A stretch of DNA of 47,363 bases, taken from Rhizobiales bacterium 24-66-13. GTDB taxonomy: Bacteria; Pseudomonadota; Alphaproteobacteria; Rhizobiales; Xanthobacteraceae. The position numbers and the translations under genes were made by a program. The DNA lies in NCBI GenBank assembly GCA_002257205.1, contig NCHM01000005.1:1-47363 (forward strand), in the 5' to 3' direction. Shown here piece after piece: positions 16,706 to 24,904 of the stretch (position 1 is the first letter of the stretch; every line of letters starts with the position of its first letter). The notes beneath the pieces were generated by a model. That model did no database searches. It saw only the letters and a program-made list of their open reading frames with translations, and had not been told where the DNA came from.

Positions 16706-17356
16706 ATGCCCCTTGCCCTGCGCCACTCCCCGCCCGCGGTCCTGGCCGCCTTCCTGAGCGCCGTCGGCGTGGTCCTCGCGGGGATTGTCGCGCTCACGCC
16801 CGTTGAGGTCGGTCCCATCTCCCTGCAGATGGTCCATCACATCGGCCTCATGAACGTGGCGGCGCCGCTGCTGGCGGTGGCGCTCACGCCGGCGCTTGCA
16901 TCGCTCGCTTTTCCGCCGCTGTCGCTCTGGCTGTTCGGCGGCGCGCAGATGGCGCTGCTCTGGACCAACCATGCGCCTCCCGTCGCGCGCGCGATCTCCC
17001 AGCAGCCGGGTCTCCAGCTTGGCGCGACCCTGGCGCTGGCGGCGGTCGCCTTTTTGTTTTGGTCCGCTGTGCTCTCCGCCTCGCGGGAAAGGCGCTGGGG
17101 CGCGATTGCCGGTCTGCTGGTGACGGGCAAGCTCGCCTGCCTGCTGGGCGGTCTCCTCATCTTCGCCACCCGCGATCTCTACGGCCTGCCCGGCTTTGCG
17201 TTTGCCTTCTGCACTGCGGGGCCATCCACATTGGAAGACCAGCAGCTCGCCGGCCTTCTTATGATCACCGCGTGCCCCCTCAGCTATGTCACGGCGGCGG
17301 TCGTTCTCGCCGCCGCCGCGCTCGAAGACGCCGCCGCGCCGGTGCGGCACGGTTGA
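16706..17356 (+). CDS. ctaG: CtaG/caa3-type cytochrome c oxidase assembly membrane protein
   Basis: 216 residues, shorter than Bacillus CtaG, with about six hydrophobic segments. Family motifs are MVHHIGLMNVAAPLLAVAL near the N-terminus, the central WTNHAPPVA, and LEDQQLAGLLM near the C-terminus, all typical of the caa3_CtaG domain. The conserved His residues fit copper delivery to the CuB site. It is the first gene of the plus-strand oxidase cluster and sits one base from the triheme cytochrome gene. It is unrelated to Cox11, which is also sometimes called CtaG. Confidence 0.88.
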   Translation: MPLALRHSPPAVLAAFLSAVGVVLAGIVALTPVEVGPISLQMVHHIGLMNVAAPLLAVALTPALASLAFPPLSLWLFGGAQMALLWTNHAPPVARAISQQPGLQLGATLALAAVAFLFWSAVLSASRERRWGAIAGLLVTGKLACLLGGLLIFATRDLYGLPGFAFAFCTAGPSTLEDQQLAGLLMITACPLSYVTAAVVLAAAALEDAAAPVRHG

Positions 17357-17357
17357 T

Positions 17358-18482
17358 ATGGGTGAGGCCAGGCGCCCCCTCATCGCCGTCGCCTTGGCCG
17401 GTGCCCTGCTCGGTTCGGGGCTTCTGCTCGTCGCGGTCACGGGAGCCTACAACATCGCCGCCAGCGAAGGGCATTGGCGGATCACCGAAATCCTCCTGCG
17501 CTTCGGTCTGGAACGCTCCGTTTCCGTGCGCGCCAACGAAACGCCGCCGCGCCTTGACGATCCCGACCTGATCCGCCTCGGTGCGGGGCATTTTCATGCC
17601 GCTTGCGCGCCGTGCCACGGGGCGCCCGGAACGCCGGTGCCCGCCTTTGTCGGAGGCATGCTGCCAACCCCGCCGGACCTGCGCACGCGCGTCGATGCGT
17701 GGAGCGATGCGGAGCTGTTCCGGATCATCCGGCACGGCATCAAATATACCGGGATGCCGGCATGGCCGAGCCGTGGCACCGAGCGGGAAATATGGGCGGT
17801 CACCGCCTTCGTGCGGCACATGCATCGCCTCGACGCAGCCGCCTACCAGGCGCTTGCCCGTGGAGGCGCAACCATGTCCGCCGCCGACGGAACGGCCTCC
17901 GGCTCGGGACGCAATCTCCCGGACGGCGTGGCGGCTTGCGCCCACTGTCATGGCGCGCAAGGACAGCAACCTTCGAGCGCGCTGGTCCCGACCCTCTATG
18001 GCCAGCCGGAGGCTATGCTGCGTGCGGCGCTCCGCTCCTATGCCCAGCGAACCCGCCCGAGCGGCGTGATGCAAGTCGCGGTGGACGGGCTCTCGCCTCG
18101 CCAATTGGACCAATTGGCTGCTTATTACGCGGCCATTGCACCGCCCGTGCCGCAACCGCCGACGCCGGATCAGATGCCCCTCGTCGAAGCCGGCCGCGTG
18201 CTGGCCGAGCACGGTGATGCGGCCGCGCGCATTCCCGCGTGCCTTTCCTGCCACGGCCCGCAAGCGCTCCCGCTCTATCCGCGTCTGGCCGGGCAGAGCG
18301 CGCGCTATCTCGAGGGCCGGCTTGACGGCTGGCGGCACGGCGCGCAGGCGCGCGGGGATGCGCTGGACCGCGTCATGGCGCCCATCGCCCGGCGGTTGAG
18401 CGAGGAACAGGCAAGGGCGCTCGCCGCCTTTTTCGCGCAACAGGCGCCGCATGCGGCCCAAGCCCGGGCGGACGGGCTATGA
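17358..18482 (+). CDS. Membrane-anchored triheme cytochrome c
   Basis: 374 residues from the ATG at 17358. An N-terminal signal/anchor (residues 7-30) precedes three class I-like cytochrome c domains, each with one heme motif: CAPCH (83-87), CAHCH in the second and CLSCH in the third. Candidate Met axial ligands occur in GMPAW and in the C-terminal domains. It lies between CtaG and subunit II with a 4-base overlap to the latter, so it is likely the dedicated electron donor, or an accessory subunit feeding CuA/heme c. It resembles cytochromes of oxidase-associated gene sets; its exact partner is not provable here. Confidence 0.9.
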   Translation: MGEARRPLIAVALAGALLGSGLLLVAVTGAYNIAASEGHWRITEILLRFGLERSVSVRANETPPRLDDPDLIRLGAGHFHAACAPCHGAPGTPVPAFVGGMLPTPPDLRTRVDAWSDAELFRIIRHGIKYTGMPAWPSRGTEREIWAVTAFVRHMHRLDAAAYQALARGGATMSAADGTASGSGRNLPDGVAACAHCHGAQGQQPSSALVPTLYGQPEAMLRAALRSYAQRTRPSGVMQVAVDGLSPRQLDQLAAYYAAIAPPVPQPPTPDQMPLVEAGRVLAEHGDAAARIPACLSCHGPQALPLYPRLAGQSARYLEGRLDGWRHGAQARGDALDRVMAPIARRLSEEQARALAAFFAQQAPHAAQARADGL

Positions 18483-19444
18483 AGGCGCGGTTCGCATTCT
18501 GCCTCCTGCCACTGCTCGCGGCGTGCGGGCAATCCCAATCCGCGCTCCATCCGGCCGGCGAGGAAGCGGCGCGTATCCATCTGCTGTCGCTCACCTTATT
18601 CGGCGGGGCCGCGATTATCCTGCTGCTGGTCGCACTGGCCGCGTGGCTCGCCATTCGCGGACCGGAGGGCGCAAGGACGGTGCTGCGTGCGCCGCGCATG
18701 GTGGTCCTCGCCGGCATCGCCGTTCCGGTGGTGACGTTGAGCGCGCTGCTCACCTATGGCCTCTGGGTGATGGCCAAGTCCAGCGCGCCAGGCGGTGCGC
18801 CGGCGGCACGCATCGTGGTCACGGCGGAGCAATGGTGGTGGCGCGTCAGCTATGCGCGCGCGGATGGCGCGGCCGTAGAATCCGCCAACGAGATCCGCAT
18901 CCCGGTGGGGCGGGAGGTGGAGCTGGAACTGCATTCCGGCGACGTGATCCATTCGTTCTGGGTGCCGGCGTTGGCGGGCAAGCTCGACATGATCCCGGGC
19001 CGAACCCATCGCCTTCGGCTCTCGGCGGCGCGGCCGGGCATTTATCGCGGCCAGTGCGCGGAATATTGCGGCGGCGCGCACGCCTGGATGGCGTTCGAGG
19101 TGATCGCGATGCCGGGAGCCGAATTTGCAGCCTGGCTCGCGGCGGCCGCGATGCCCGCGCCGGCCGCCGCGGGGCGGGGCGCCGCCCTGTTCCAGGCCAC
19201 GGGATGCGGTGCCTGCCACCGCATCGCCGGGACCGCCGCGACCGGCACCATCGGCCCCGATCTGACCCGCGTCGGCGCGCGCCGCTTCATTGGCGCGGCC
19301 ATGTTGCCCCAGACGCCCGAAAACCTCTCCCGCTTCATCGCCGATGCCCAGCATTTCAAGCCCGGCGCCGGCATGCCGCCCTTTGGCTTTCTCGCCGACG
19401 CCGATCTTGCGGCGCTCTCGGCCTATCTCTCGGGGTTGCGATGA
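18479..19444 (+). CDS. ctaC: Cytochrome c oxidase subunit II with C-terminal cytochrome c domain (A1-type oxidase)
   Basis: 321 residues. A lipoprotein signal is evident (LLAAC, C16). Two membrane helices (about 37-59 and 76-98) precede the cupredoxin domain with CuA ligands H158, C193, C197, H201 and M204 (motif CAEYCGGAHAWM) and the aromatic patch EQWWW (118-122). A fused cytochrome c domain follows with C243-GA-C246-H247 and a distal Met in GAGMPPFGF. This is a caa3-like arrangement allowing direct electron entry from cytochrome c. It overlaps both neighbours by four bases. Confidence 0.95.
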   Translation: MKARFAFCLLPLLAACGQSQSALHPAGEEAARIHLLSLTLFGGAAIILLLVALAAWLAIRGPEGARTVLRAPRMVVLAGIAVPVVTLSALLTYGLWVMAKSSAPGGAPAARIVVTAEQWWWRVSYARADGAAVESANEIRIPVGREVELELHSGDVIHSFWVPALAGKLDMIPGRTHRLRLSAARPGIYRGQCAEYCGGAHAWMAFEVIAMPGAEFAAWLAAAAMPAPAAAGRGAALFQATGCGACHRIAGTAATGTIGPDLTRVGARRFIGAAMLPQTPENLSRFIADAQHFKPGAGMPPFGFLADADLAALSAYLSGLR

Positions 19445-21975
19445 CCGACGCCAGCTTGCCCTCCGGGCCGCTTCCCAACGCCCTGCCTCGCCCGGCCGAG
19501 GAATTGCCGCAGCTCAAGCGCATATGGGCCACGCCCGGTGGCTGGCGGATCTTGAGCGCGGTGAACAACACGGTCATCGGCTATTTCTACATCGGCACCG
19601 CGTTCCTGTTCTTTCTCTTGGCCGGCATCCTCGGCTTGCTTATGCGCACCCAGCTCGCGGTGCCGCAGAACACCTTTCTGAGCCAGGAGACCTATAACCA
19701 AGTCTTCACCATGCACGGCACGGTGATGATGTTCCTGTTCGCCGTGCCAGTGGTGGAGGCGCTTGGAGTTCTCCTGCTGCCCCAGATGCTGGGCGCCCGG
19801 GATCTGCCCTTTCCGCGGCTCGGCGCGTTCGCATTCTGGGCCTATTTCATCGGCGGGCTGGTGTTTTTCTCGACGTTGTTTTTCGATCTTGCGCCGAGCG
19901 GCGGCTGGTTCATGTATCCGCCGCTCACCAGCACCGCCTATTCGCCCGGCATAGGCGCCGATTTCTGGCTGCTGGGCATCGGCTTCATCGAGATTTCCGC
20001 CATCGCGGGCGCGATCGAGATCATCGTCGGCGTGCTGCGCACCCGGGCGCCGGGCATGACACTGGACAAGATGCCGGTGTTCGCCTGGACCATGCTGATC
20101 TTCGCCGGGATGATCGTCTTCGCCTTTCCGGCGGTCATACTCGCCACGTTCCTGCTGGAACTGGAACGTGCGTTCGGCTGGCCTTTCTTCATCGCCGCGA
20201 AGGGCGGCGATCCGCTGCTATGGCAGCATCTATTCTGGTTTTTCGGCCACCCCGAAGTCTATATCATCTTCCTGCCCGCTGCCGGCATGCTGTCGATGAT
20301 CGTGCCGACCATGGCCGGAACACCGCTGATCGCCCATCGCATGATCGTGGTGGCGCTGATCGCCACCGGCTTCTTTTCCTTCGGGCTGTGGGTGCATCAC
20401 ATGTTCACCACCGGCATCCCCACCATGTCGCTTGGCTTCTTTTCGGCGGCCAGCATGGCGGTGTCGATCCCAAGCGGCATCCAGGTCTTCGCCTGGATCG
20501 CGACGTTTGCCGCGGGACGGCTGAAGGTGACGGCGGCTTCGCTGTTCGCGCTGGGCTTCCTCGCCATCTTCACCTTAGGCGGGTTGACCGGCGTCATGGT
20601 GGCCATGGTTCCGTTCGACTGGCAGGTGCACGATACCTATTTCGTGGTGGCGCACTTTCACTATGTGCTGGTGGGCGGCATGGTATTTCCCATGTTCGCG
20701 GGCTTTTATTACTGGACGCCCGCCTTCAGTCGCAAGCCATTGTCGGAACGACTGGGCAAGTGGGCGTTCTGGCTGATTTTCATCGGCTTCAACACGACCT
20801 TCTTTCCCATGCACCTTGCCGGCCTGCTCGGCATGCCGCGACGCGTCTATACCTATCCGGCGGGGCTGGGATGGGATGGCTACAATCTCGCATCCACCAT
20901 CGGCGCGTTCATGCTGGCGTCCGGCGTTGCCGTGTTCCTGCTCGATCTCATCCGCAACATGCGATTGACGAATGGTACTCCCGCCGGAAACATCTGGAAT
21001 GCTGGGACGCTCGAATGGCTTCCGAACGGCGTCTATTCCGCTCGCAGCGTGCCTTTGGTCTCGAGCCGATATCCGCTCTGGGAGCAGCCGGGACTTGCCG
21101 TTGCGGTGGAAGAGGGGCGGCACTACTTGCCGGGAACCCCCACGGGGCGACGGGAAACCCTCGTGACATCCCCTGTGGAGGCCCGCCCGCAATTCCTGAT
21201 GCGACTGCCCGGCCCCGGATGGGCGCACCTCTTCGCCGCCGCCTTCACCGCCGCCTTCTTCCTGCTGCTCACCGCCAAGCTGGTGACCATCGCGCTCGTC
21301 TGCGGCGTGCTCGCGGTGGTCATGATGGTGGCCTGGATGTGGGATGCCGATCCCGCGCCGGCAGGCGACATGGACATCGGCGGGGGACTGCGCGTTCCCA
21401 CCTATGCGACCGGCGCCCTCTCGCCTTCCTGGTGGGCGATGGTGGTGGTGATGCTGGTCGCGGGGGCGCTCTATCTGTCCTACATCTTCGCCTATCTCTT
21501 CATCTGGACCGTCGCTCCCCAGGGCTGGCCGTCCGCAACCCAGATGCCCGCTCCCCCGTGGCTGGCGGCCGGCCTGCTGATCGCGAGCGGTCTCCTGCTC
21601 GCAGCGGCCCATGCCGCGCTGCGCTCGGGCCGGGGCGGACGGATGGTTGTGGCAGCGGGGCTGCTGCTGGGGTGCGCCGCCTTGTCGGGTGCGCTGCTGA
21701 TGGGCGGGCTGCCATTCTGGCAGAGGGGATTTCGCCCGGACGCCAACGCCTTCGGTGCGCTCACCTTCACCGCATCCTTGCTGCAATTGCAGATCGTCGC
21801 CGGCGTGGTCGTGATCAGCCTCTTTGCCTGCGCGCGGCTGATCGCGGGTCGGCTCGATGCGGCGCGGCGGGTGGTGCTCGATAACCTCAGCCTGCTCTGG
21901 GTTTACGCGATCGCCCAGGGGCTGATCGGCCTGCTGCTCACCCACGGCTTTCCGCGTCTCGTGGGAGGTGGATGA
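19441..21975 (+). CDS. ctaD: Fused cytochrome c oxidase subunits I and III (CtaD-CtaE fusion), A1-type with altered proton channels
   Basis: 844 residues: subunit I to about 560, then a subunit III-like domain to the end. Heme/CuB ligands are all present: H92, H270, H319-H320, H405 and H407. The GHPEVY motif (269-274) has the Glu (E272, equivalent to E286 of Rhodobacter sphaeroides) and cross-linking Tyr (Y274) of type A1 enzymes. D121 (D132) is kept, but the D-channel Asn residues N121 and N139 are V110 and G128. The K-channel Lys362 is Gln (Q348, in IPSGIQVF). Ligand spacing fixes this alignment. It would be a terminal oxidase in the cytoplasmic membrane, reducing O2 with electrons from subunit II. 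Confidence 0.94.
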   Translation: MTDASLPSGPLPNALPRPAEELPQLKRIWATPGGWRILSAVNNTVIGYFYIGTAFLFFLLAGILGLLMRTQLAVPQNTFLSQETYNQVFTMHGTVMMFLFAVPVVEALGVLLLPQMLGARDLPFPRLGAFAFWAYFIGGLVFFSTLFFDLAPSGGWFMYPPLTSTAYSPGIGADFWLLGIGFIEISAIAGAIEIIVGVLRTRAPGMTLDKMPVFAWTMLIFAGMIVFAFPAVILATFLLELERAFGWPFFIAAKGGDPLLWQHLFWFFGHPEVYIIFLPAAGMLSMIVPTMAGTPLIAHRMIVVALIATGFFSFGLWVHHMFTTGIPTMSLGFFSAASMAVSIPSGIQVFAWIATFAAGRLKVTAASLFALGFLAIFTLGGLTGVMVAMVPFDWQVHDTYFVVAHFHYVLVGGMVFPMFAGFYYWTPAFSRKPLSERLGKWAFWLIFIGFNTTFFPMHLAGLLGMPRRVYTYPAGLGWDGYNLASTIGAFMLASGVAVFLLDLIRNMRLTNGTPAGNIWNAGTLEWLPNGVYSARSVPLVSSRYPLWEQPGLAVAVEEGRHYLPGTPTGRRETLVTSPVEARPQFLMRLPGPGWAHLFAAAFTAAFFLLLTAKLVTIALVCGVLAVVMMVAWMWDADPAPAGDMDIGGGLRVPTYATGALSPSWWAMVVVMLVAGALYLSYIFAYLFIWTVAPQGWPSATQMPAPPWLAAGLLIASGLLLAAAHAALRSGRGGRMVVAAGLLLGCAALSGALLMGGLPFWQRGFRPDANAFGALTFTASLLQLQIVAGVVVISLFACARLIAGRLDAARRVVLDNLSLLWVYAIAQGLIGLLLTHGFPRLVGGG

Positions 21976-22304
21976 TGCGCGAGAGTTCCGCCATGGTGCA
22001 ATTGGTGGCGGGCCCGGCGATCTGGGCCGCACAATTCCTGATCGTCTACACGACGGAATCCCTCTTGTGCAGCCGCGGCGGCGGTGCGGACGCGCATCAC
22101 GTGCTGGTCCTCGTGACGACGGGTATCGCGGCCGCCCTGCTGGTGGTGCGCCTGATCCTGCGATATCGCGCGCAGCTATCTTCCGGCACAACGAGTGACT
22201 TCTTCCGGGATGTGGGCACGGGGCTCGACCTTGCGGCCCTTCTTGCCGTCGTCTGGACGGGAAGCCCCGCGCTTCTGCTCGCCTCCTGTACCTCGCCGGT
22301 TTAA
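21972..22304 (+). CDS. Small membrane protein of the A1 oxidase cluster
   Basis: 110 residues with three hydrophobic segments (about 7-27, 42-63 and 84-105). The start overlaps the oxidase gene stop, so it is translated as part of the oxidase operon. A conserved-looking polar patch (TTESLLCSRGGGADAHH) sits in the first loop, with a Cys near each end of the protein. I do not recognise a family with confidence. By position it could be a small oxidase subunit (subunit IV-like) or an assembly factor. Confidence 0.75.
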   Translation: MMRESSAMVQLVAGPAIWAAQFLIVYTTESLLCSRGGGADAHHVLVLVTTGIAAALLVVRLILRYRAQLSSGTTSDFFRDVGTGLDLAALLAVVWTGSPALLLASCTSPV

Positions 22305-22413
22305 CCACCGGCGGCGGTGCCCGTGCTTACAAAGGCCCGCCATCCGGTTTTGCGGCGTTAGCGTTTTGTCCCGCGCCGTCTGCTGTCCCCGCTGTGCGGC
22401 CGCTGGCTATTCG

Positions 22414-22440
22414 GTTCGCGAACGGCGTCGGGACGCCTTT
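22414..22440 (+). terminator. Palindromic region between the convergent oxidase and PoxB-like genes
   Basis: The perfect palindrome gttcgcgaac (22414-22423) is followed directly by ggcgtc-gg-gacgcc (22424-22437) and ttt. On the plus strand this is a GC hairpin followed by a short T-run, at the end of the oxidase operon and a few bases from the convergent stop at 22443. A modest terminator candidate. Confidence 0.4.
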
Positions 22441-22442
22441 CG

Positions 22443-24200
22443 CTAAATGACTTCGCGGACCACGTCGGAGGCCAGGGTGAGGGCGATCCGGCCCCGGGCC
22501 GGCGTGCCGCGGGCGAGCGATTCCGCCAGATGCGCCGCCTGTTTCAGGGTCGTCTTGGGCGGCATCGGCGGCTCGTGCGGATCGACGACGGCCTCGATCA
22601 ATACCGGACCGGGTGTTGCCATCGCCTCCCGCAGCGTCTCGGCGCATCTGGCCGGATCCTCGATGACGAAGCCCTTCATTCCGAAGCCCTTGGCCACGGT
22701 TGCAAAGTCGATCGGCTGAAGATCGCAGACATATTCGGGGTTGCCGAGAAAGACCATCTGCTCCCATTTGATCTGGCCGAGCGCATTATTCTTGATGACG
22801 ATGATCTTGACGTCGAGGCCGTACTTCACGCAGGTCGCGAGTTCGCCCATCAGCATGGTCAGCCCGCCGTCGCCGATGAAGCAGACCACCTGCCGATCGG
22901 GATAGGCCGTTGCCGCCGCGATCGCATAGGGCAAGCCGCAGGCCATCGTTGCGAGATTGCCAGAGCAGGAAAATTTCATGTCCCCGCGCATCATCAGATG
23001 GCGGGCGGCCCAAGTGGTGATGGTGCCGGAATCCGTCGCGATAATGGCGTCGTCCCGCAACAGCGCGTTGAGTTCATGGGCGACCACCTGCGGCTTCATC
23101 GGCATGTCCCTGCGGGTGCCGCGTTCCTCCATGAGCGCGTTCCAGTCGCGCATGCCGGCCTGGGCCTGTTCGAGGAAGGAGCGATCCTCGCGATAATTGA
23201 GCCTCGGCAGCAACGCATCGATCACCTTGGTGGTGTCGCCGACCAGCCCGGCCTCGACCGGGTACCGCAGGCCGATGCGCTGGGGGTCGAGCTCGATCTG
23301 AACGGCGCGCGCCTGCCCAGGCTTTGGATAATATTCGATGTAGGGAAAGCTGCTGCCGGCGATGAGAAGCGTGTCGCATTCCTCAAGCGCCTCCTGCGAC
23401 GGCTTTGTTCCGAGCAGGCCGATGCCGCCGGTGGTATAGGGGCTGTCGTCCGGCAGGGCGCCCTTGCCCAGAAGCGGCTTGATGATCGGCGCTCCGAGCC
23501 GCTCGGCCAGCGCTGCAAGCTGCGGGCCGGCCTTGAGTGCGCCTTGGCCGGCGAGGATCGCGGTCTTCGTGCCGGCGTTGAGCAGTGAGGCCGCGCGGGC
23601 AAGCTGCTCCTCGCCGGGCAATTGCGCGGAGACCGCCATCAGGTCGGAAACATGATCGGGGACGTTGCGCTCGGAGCGCGTGCCGGCATCGACCGGTTGC
23701 GACTGCACGTCCACCGGCACCGTGACATGGGCGACGCCACGGGATGACAGGGCCGTGCGGCAGGCGAGTTCGACAGTATTCTGGACGTGATTTGGACCCA
23801 TGATGCGCGCGTTATAGACGGCGACATCCATAAACAACTTATCGAGTTCGACGTCCTGCTGCGTGAACGTGTGCAGCAGGTCGTGGAATTGGAGACCGGT
23901 GATGGCGAGCACCGGCTGGTGATCGAGCTTGGCGTCGTAAAGGCCGTTCAGCAAATGAATGCCGCCGGGTCCCGAGGTGGCGAGGCAGACGCCGAGCTTT
24001 CCGGTCCATTTGGCATATGCGCAGGCGGCGAAGGCCGCAGCCTCTTCATGGCGCACCTGGATGAACCGGATCTTGTCCTGGCGGACCCGAAGCGCCTCGA
24101 TGATGCCATTGATGCCGTCGCCGGGGATGCCGAAAATGGTGTCCACCTTCCAGGCGATGAGGGTGTCGACGAGAATGTCGGCGGCGGTTGGCTTGGCCAT
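22443..24200 (-). CDS. Thiamine-pyrophosphate-dependent enzyme, pyruvate oxidase/quinone dehydrogenase (PoxB)-like
   Basis: 585 residues from the ATG at 24200. It has the usual Pyr, central and PP domains. The catalytic Glu is E52 in VRHEEAAAFAA; the TPP/Mg motif reads GDGGLTMLMGELAT and ends in KNNALG, with Asn ligands. The central region (AILAGQGALK) fits the FAD-binding domain of PoxB/acetolactate-synthase relatives. PoxB oxidises pyruvate to acetate and CO2 and passes electrons to ubiquinone, which would suit a respiratory island. Acetolactate synthase or oxalyl-CoA/sulfoacetaldehyde enzymes are alternatives, but overall order and length favour PoxB-like. It is monocistronic and divergent from the PPC-domain gene. 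Confidence 0.88.
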   Translation of the reverse strand: MAKPTAADILVDTLIAWKVDTIFGIPGDGINGIIEALRVRQDKIRFIQVRHEEAAAFAACAYAKWTGKLGVCLATSGPGGIHLLNGLYDAKLDHQPVLAITGLQFHDLLHTFTQQDVELDKLFMDVAVYNARIMGPNHVQNTVELACRTALSSRGVAHVTVPVDVQSQPVDAGTRSERNVPDHVSDLMAVSAQLPGEEQLARAASLLNAGTKTAILAGQGALKAGPQLAALAERLGAPIIKPLLGKGALPDDSPYTTGGIGLLGTKPSQEALEECDTLLIAGSSFPYIEYYPKPGQARAVQIELDPQRIGLRYPVEAGLVGDTTKVIDALLPRLNYREDRSFLEQAQAGMRDWNALMEERGTRRDMPMKPQVVAHELNALLRDDAIIATDSGTITTWAARHLMMRGDMKFSCSGNLATMACGLPYAIAAATAYPDRQVVCFIGDGGLTMLMGELATCVKYGLDVKIIVIKNNALGQIKWEQMVFLGNPEYVCDLQPIDFATVAKGFGMKGFVIEDPARCAETLREAMATPGPVLIEAVVDPHEPPMPPKTTLKQAAHLAESLARGTPARGRIALTLASDVVREVI

Positions 24201-24457
24201 GGCTCTTCTCCGGCAGATGTGGGTCTGAAGCTCGCGGATGCGGACTGCCACCAGGGGCGCACGCCTCACCGGCTCGCTGAACCAATCCCGTCCCCGCGCA
24301 TGCGTTCCATCGATGCCGCAGCGGCAAGGGGCGGCACAGCGGGCAGCTTCGGCCGGGCCGCCGTTTGGAACCAAGGCGACAGCCCCGTGTTCCCCGAGAG
24401 AGCCTCGCGGCGGTCGACGGCCGCCGGCGATCCACACCCGCACCCGAGGAGACAATC
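24201..24457. promoter_or_regulatory. Divergent intergenic region between the PoxB-like and PPC-domain genes
   Basis: 257 bases carrying the promoters for both directions. No gene is supported. On the plus side it ends with cgaggag seven bases before a TTG start. No specific operator was recognised. Confidence 0.45.
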
Positions 24458-24901
24458 TTGCAGAGCAAGCTTCTTGCCGAGAACGGTGGCCAGCGCACGT
24501 TCGCGCTCGTGCTCGAAACCGGGGGGGAGGTGATTGAATGCCTCTCCGCCTTTGCCGCGCAGCAGCGCCTTTCGGCCGCGCAATTCTCGGCGATCGGGGC
24601 CTTCAGCAAAGCGGTCGTGAGCTATTTCGATTGGGAAACGAAGAGCTATCTTCACAATCGCGTGGATGAACAGGTGGAGGTCGCAGCCCTTACCGGCGAC
24701 ATCGCCCTCGGGCCCGACGGCAAACCGGCGATCCATATTCATGCCGTCCTCGGACGGCGGGACGGCAGCGCCCGCGCCGGGCATCTCACACAAGGCCGGG
24801 TGCGGCCCACGCTCGAAATCGTGGCGACCGAGCAGCCCGCCCATTTGCACAAACGCTACGACCCCGAAACAGGATTGGCCCTGATCCGGCCGGAGGGCTG
24901 A
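24458..24901 (+). CDS. PPC-domain (DUF296) protein
   Basis: 147 residues from a TTG start at 24458, chosen because gaggag lies seven bases upstream and the predicted N-terminus (QSKLLAENGGQRTFALVLET) matches the family start. The PPC/DUF296 fold is recognised by the C-terminal block containing IHIHAVLGRRDGSARAGHL and the following VRPTLEIVATEQP. The His residues form a metal-binding cluster in bacterial structures. In plants the domain accompanies AT-hooks, but the bacterial role is unknown. It lies 3 bases before the SDR gene, so the two are co-transcribed. Confidence 0.85.
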   Translation: MQSKLLAENGGQRTFALVLETGGEVIECLSAFAAQQRLSAAQFSAIGAFSKAVVSYFDWETKSYLHNRVDEQVEVAALTGDIALGPDGKPAIHIHAVLGRRDGSARAGHLTQGRVRPTLEIVATEQPAHLHKRYDPETGLALIRPEG

Positions 24902-24904
24902 CCC

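Noticed and set aside
19441-21975. Frameshift or assembly error joining two oxidase genes
   Set aside because: CtaD-CtaE fusions are known, the frame is continuous, and both domains are complete.
20575-22308. 577-codon minus-strand frame across the fused oxidase gene
   Set aside because: Low-complexity Arg/Gly/His-rich translation; mirror of the oxidase coding strand.
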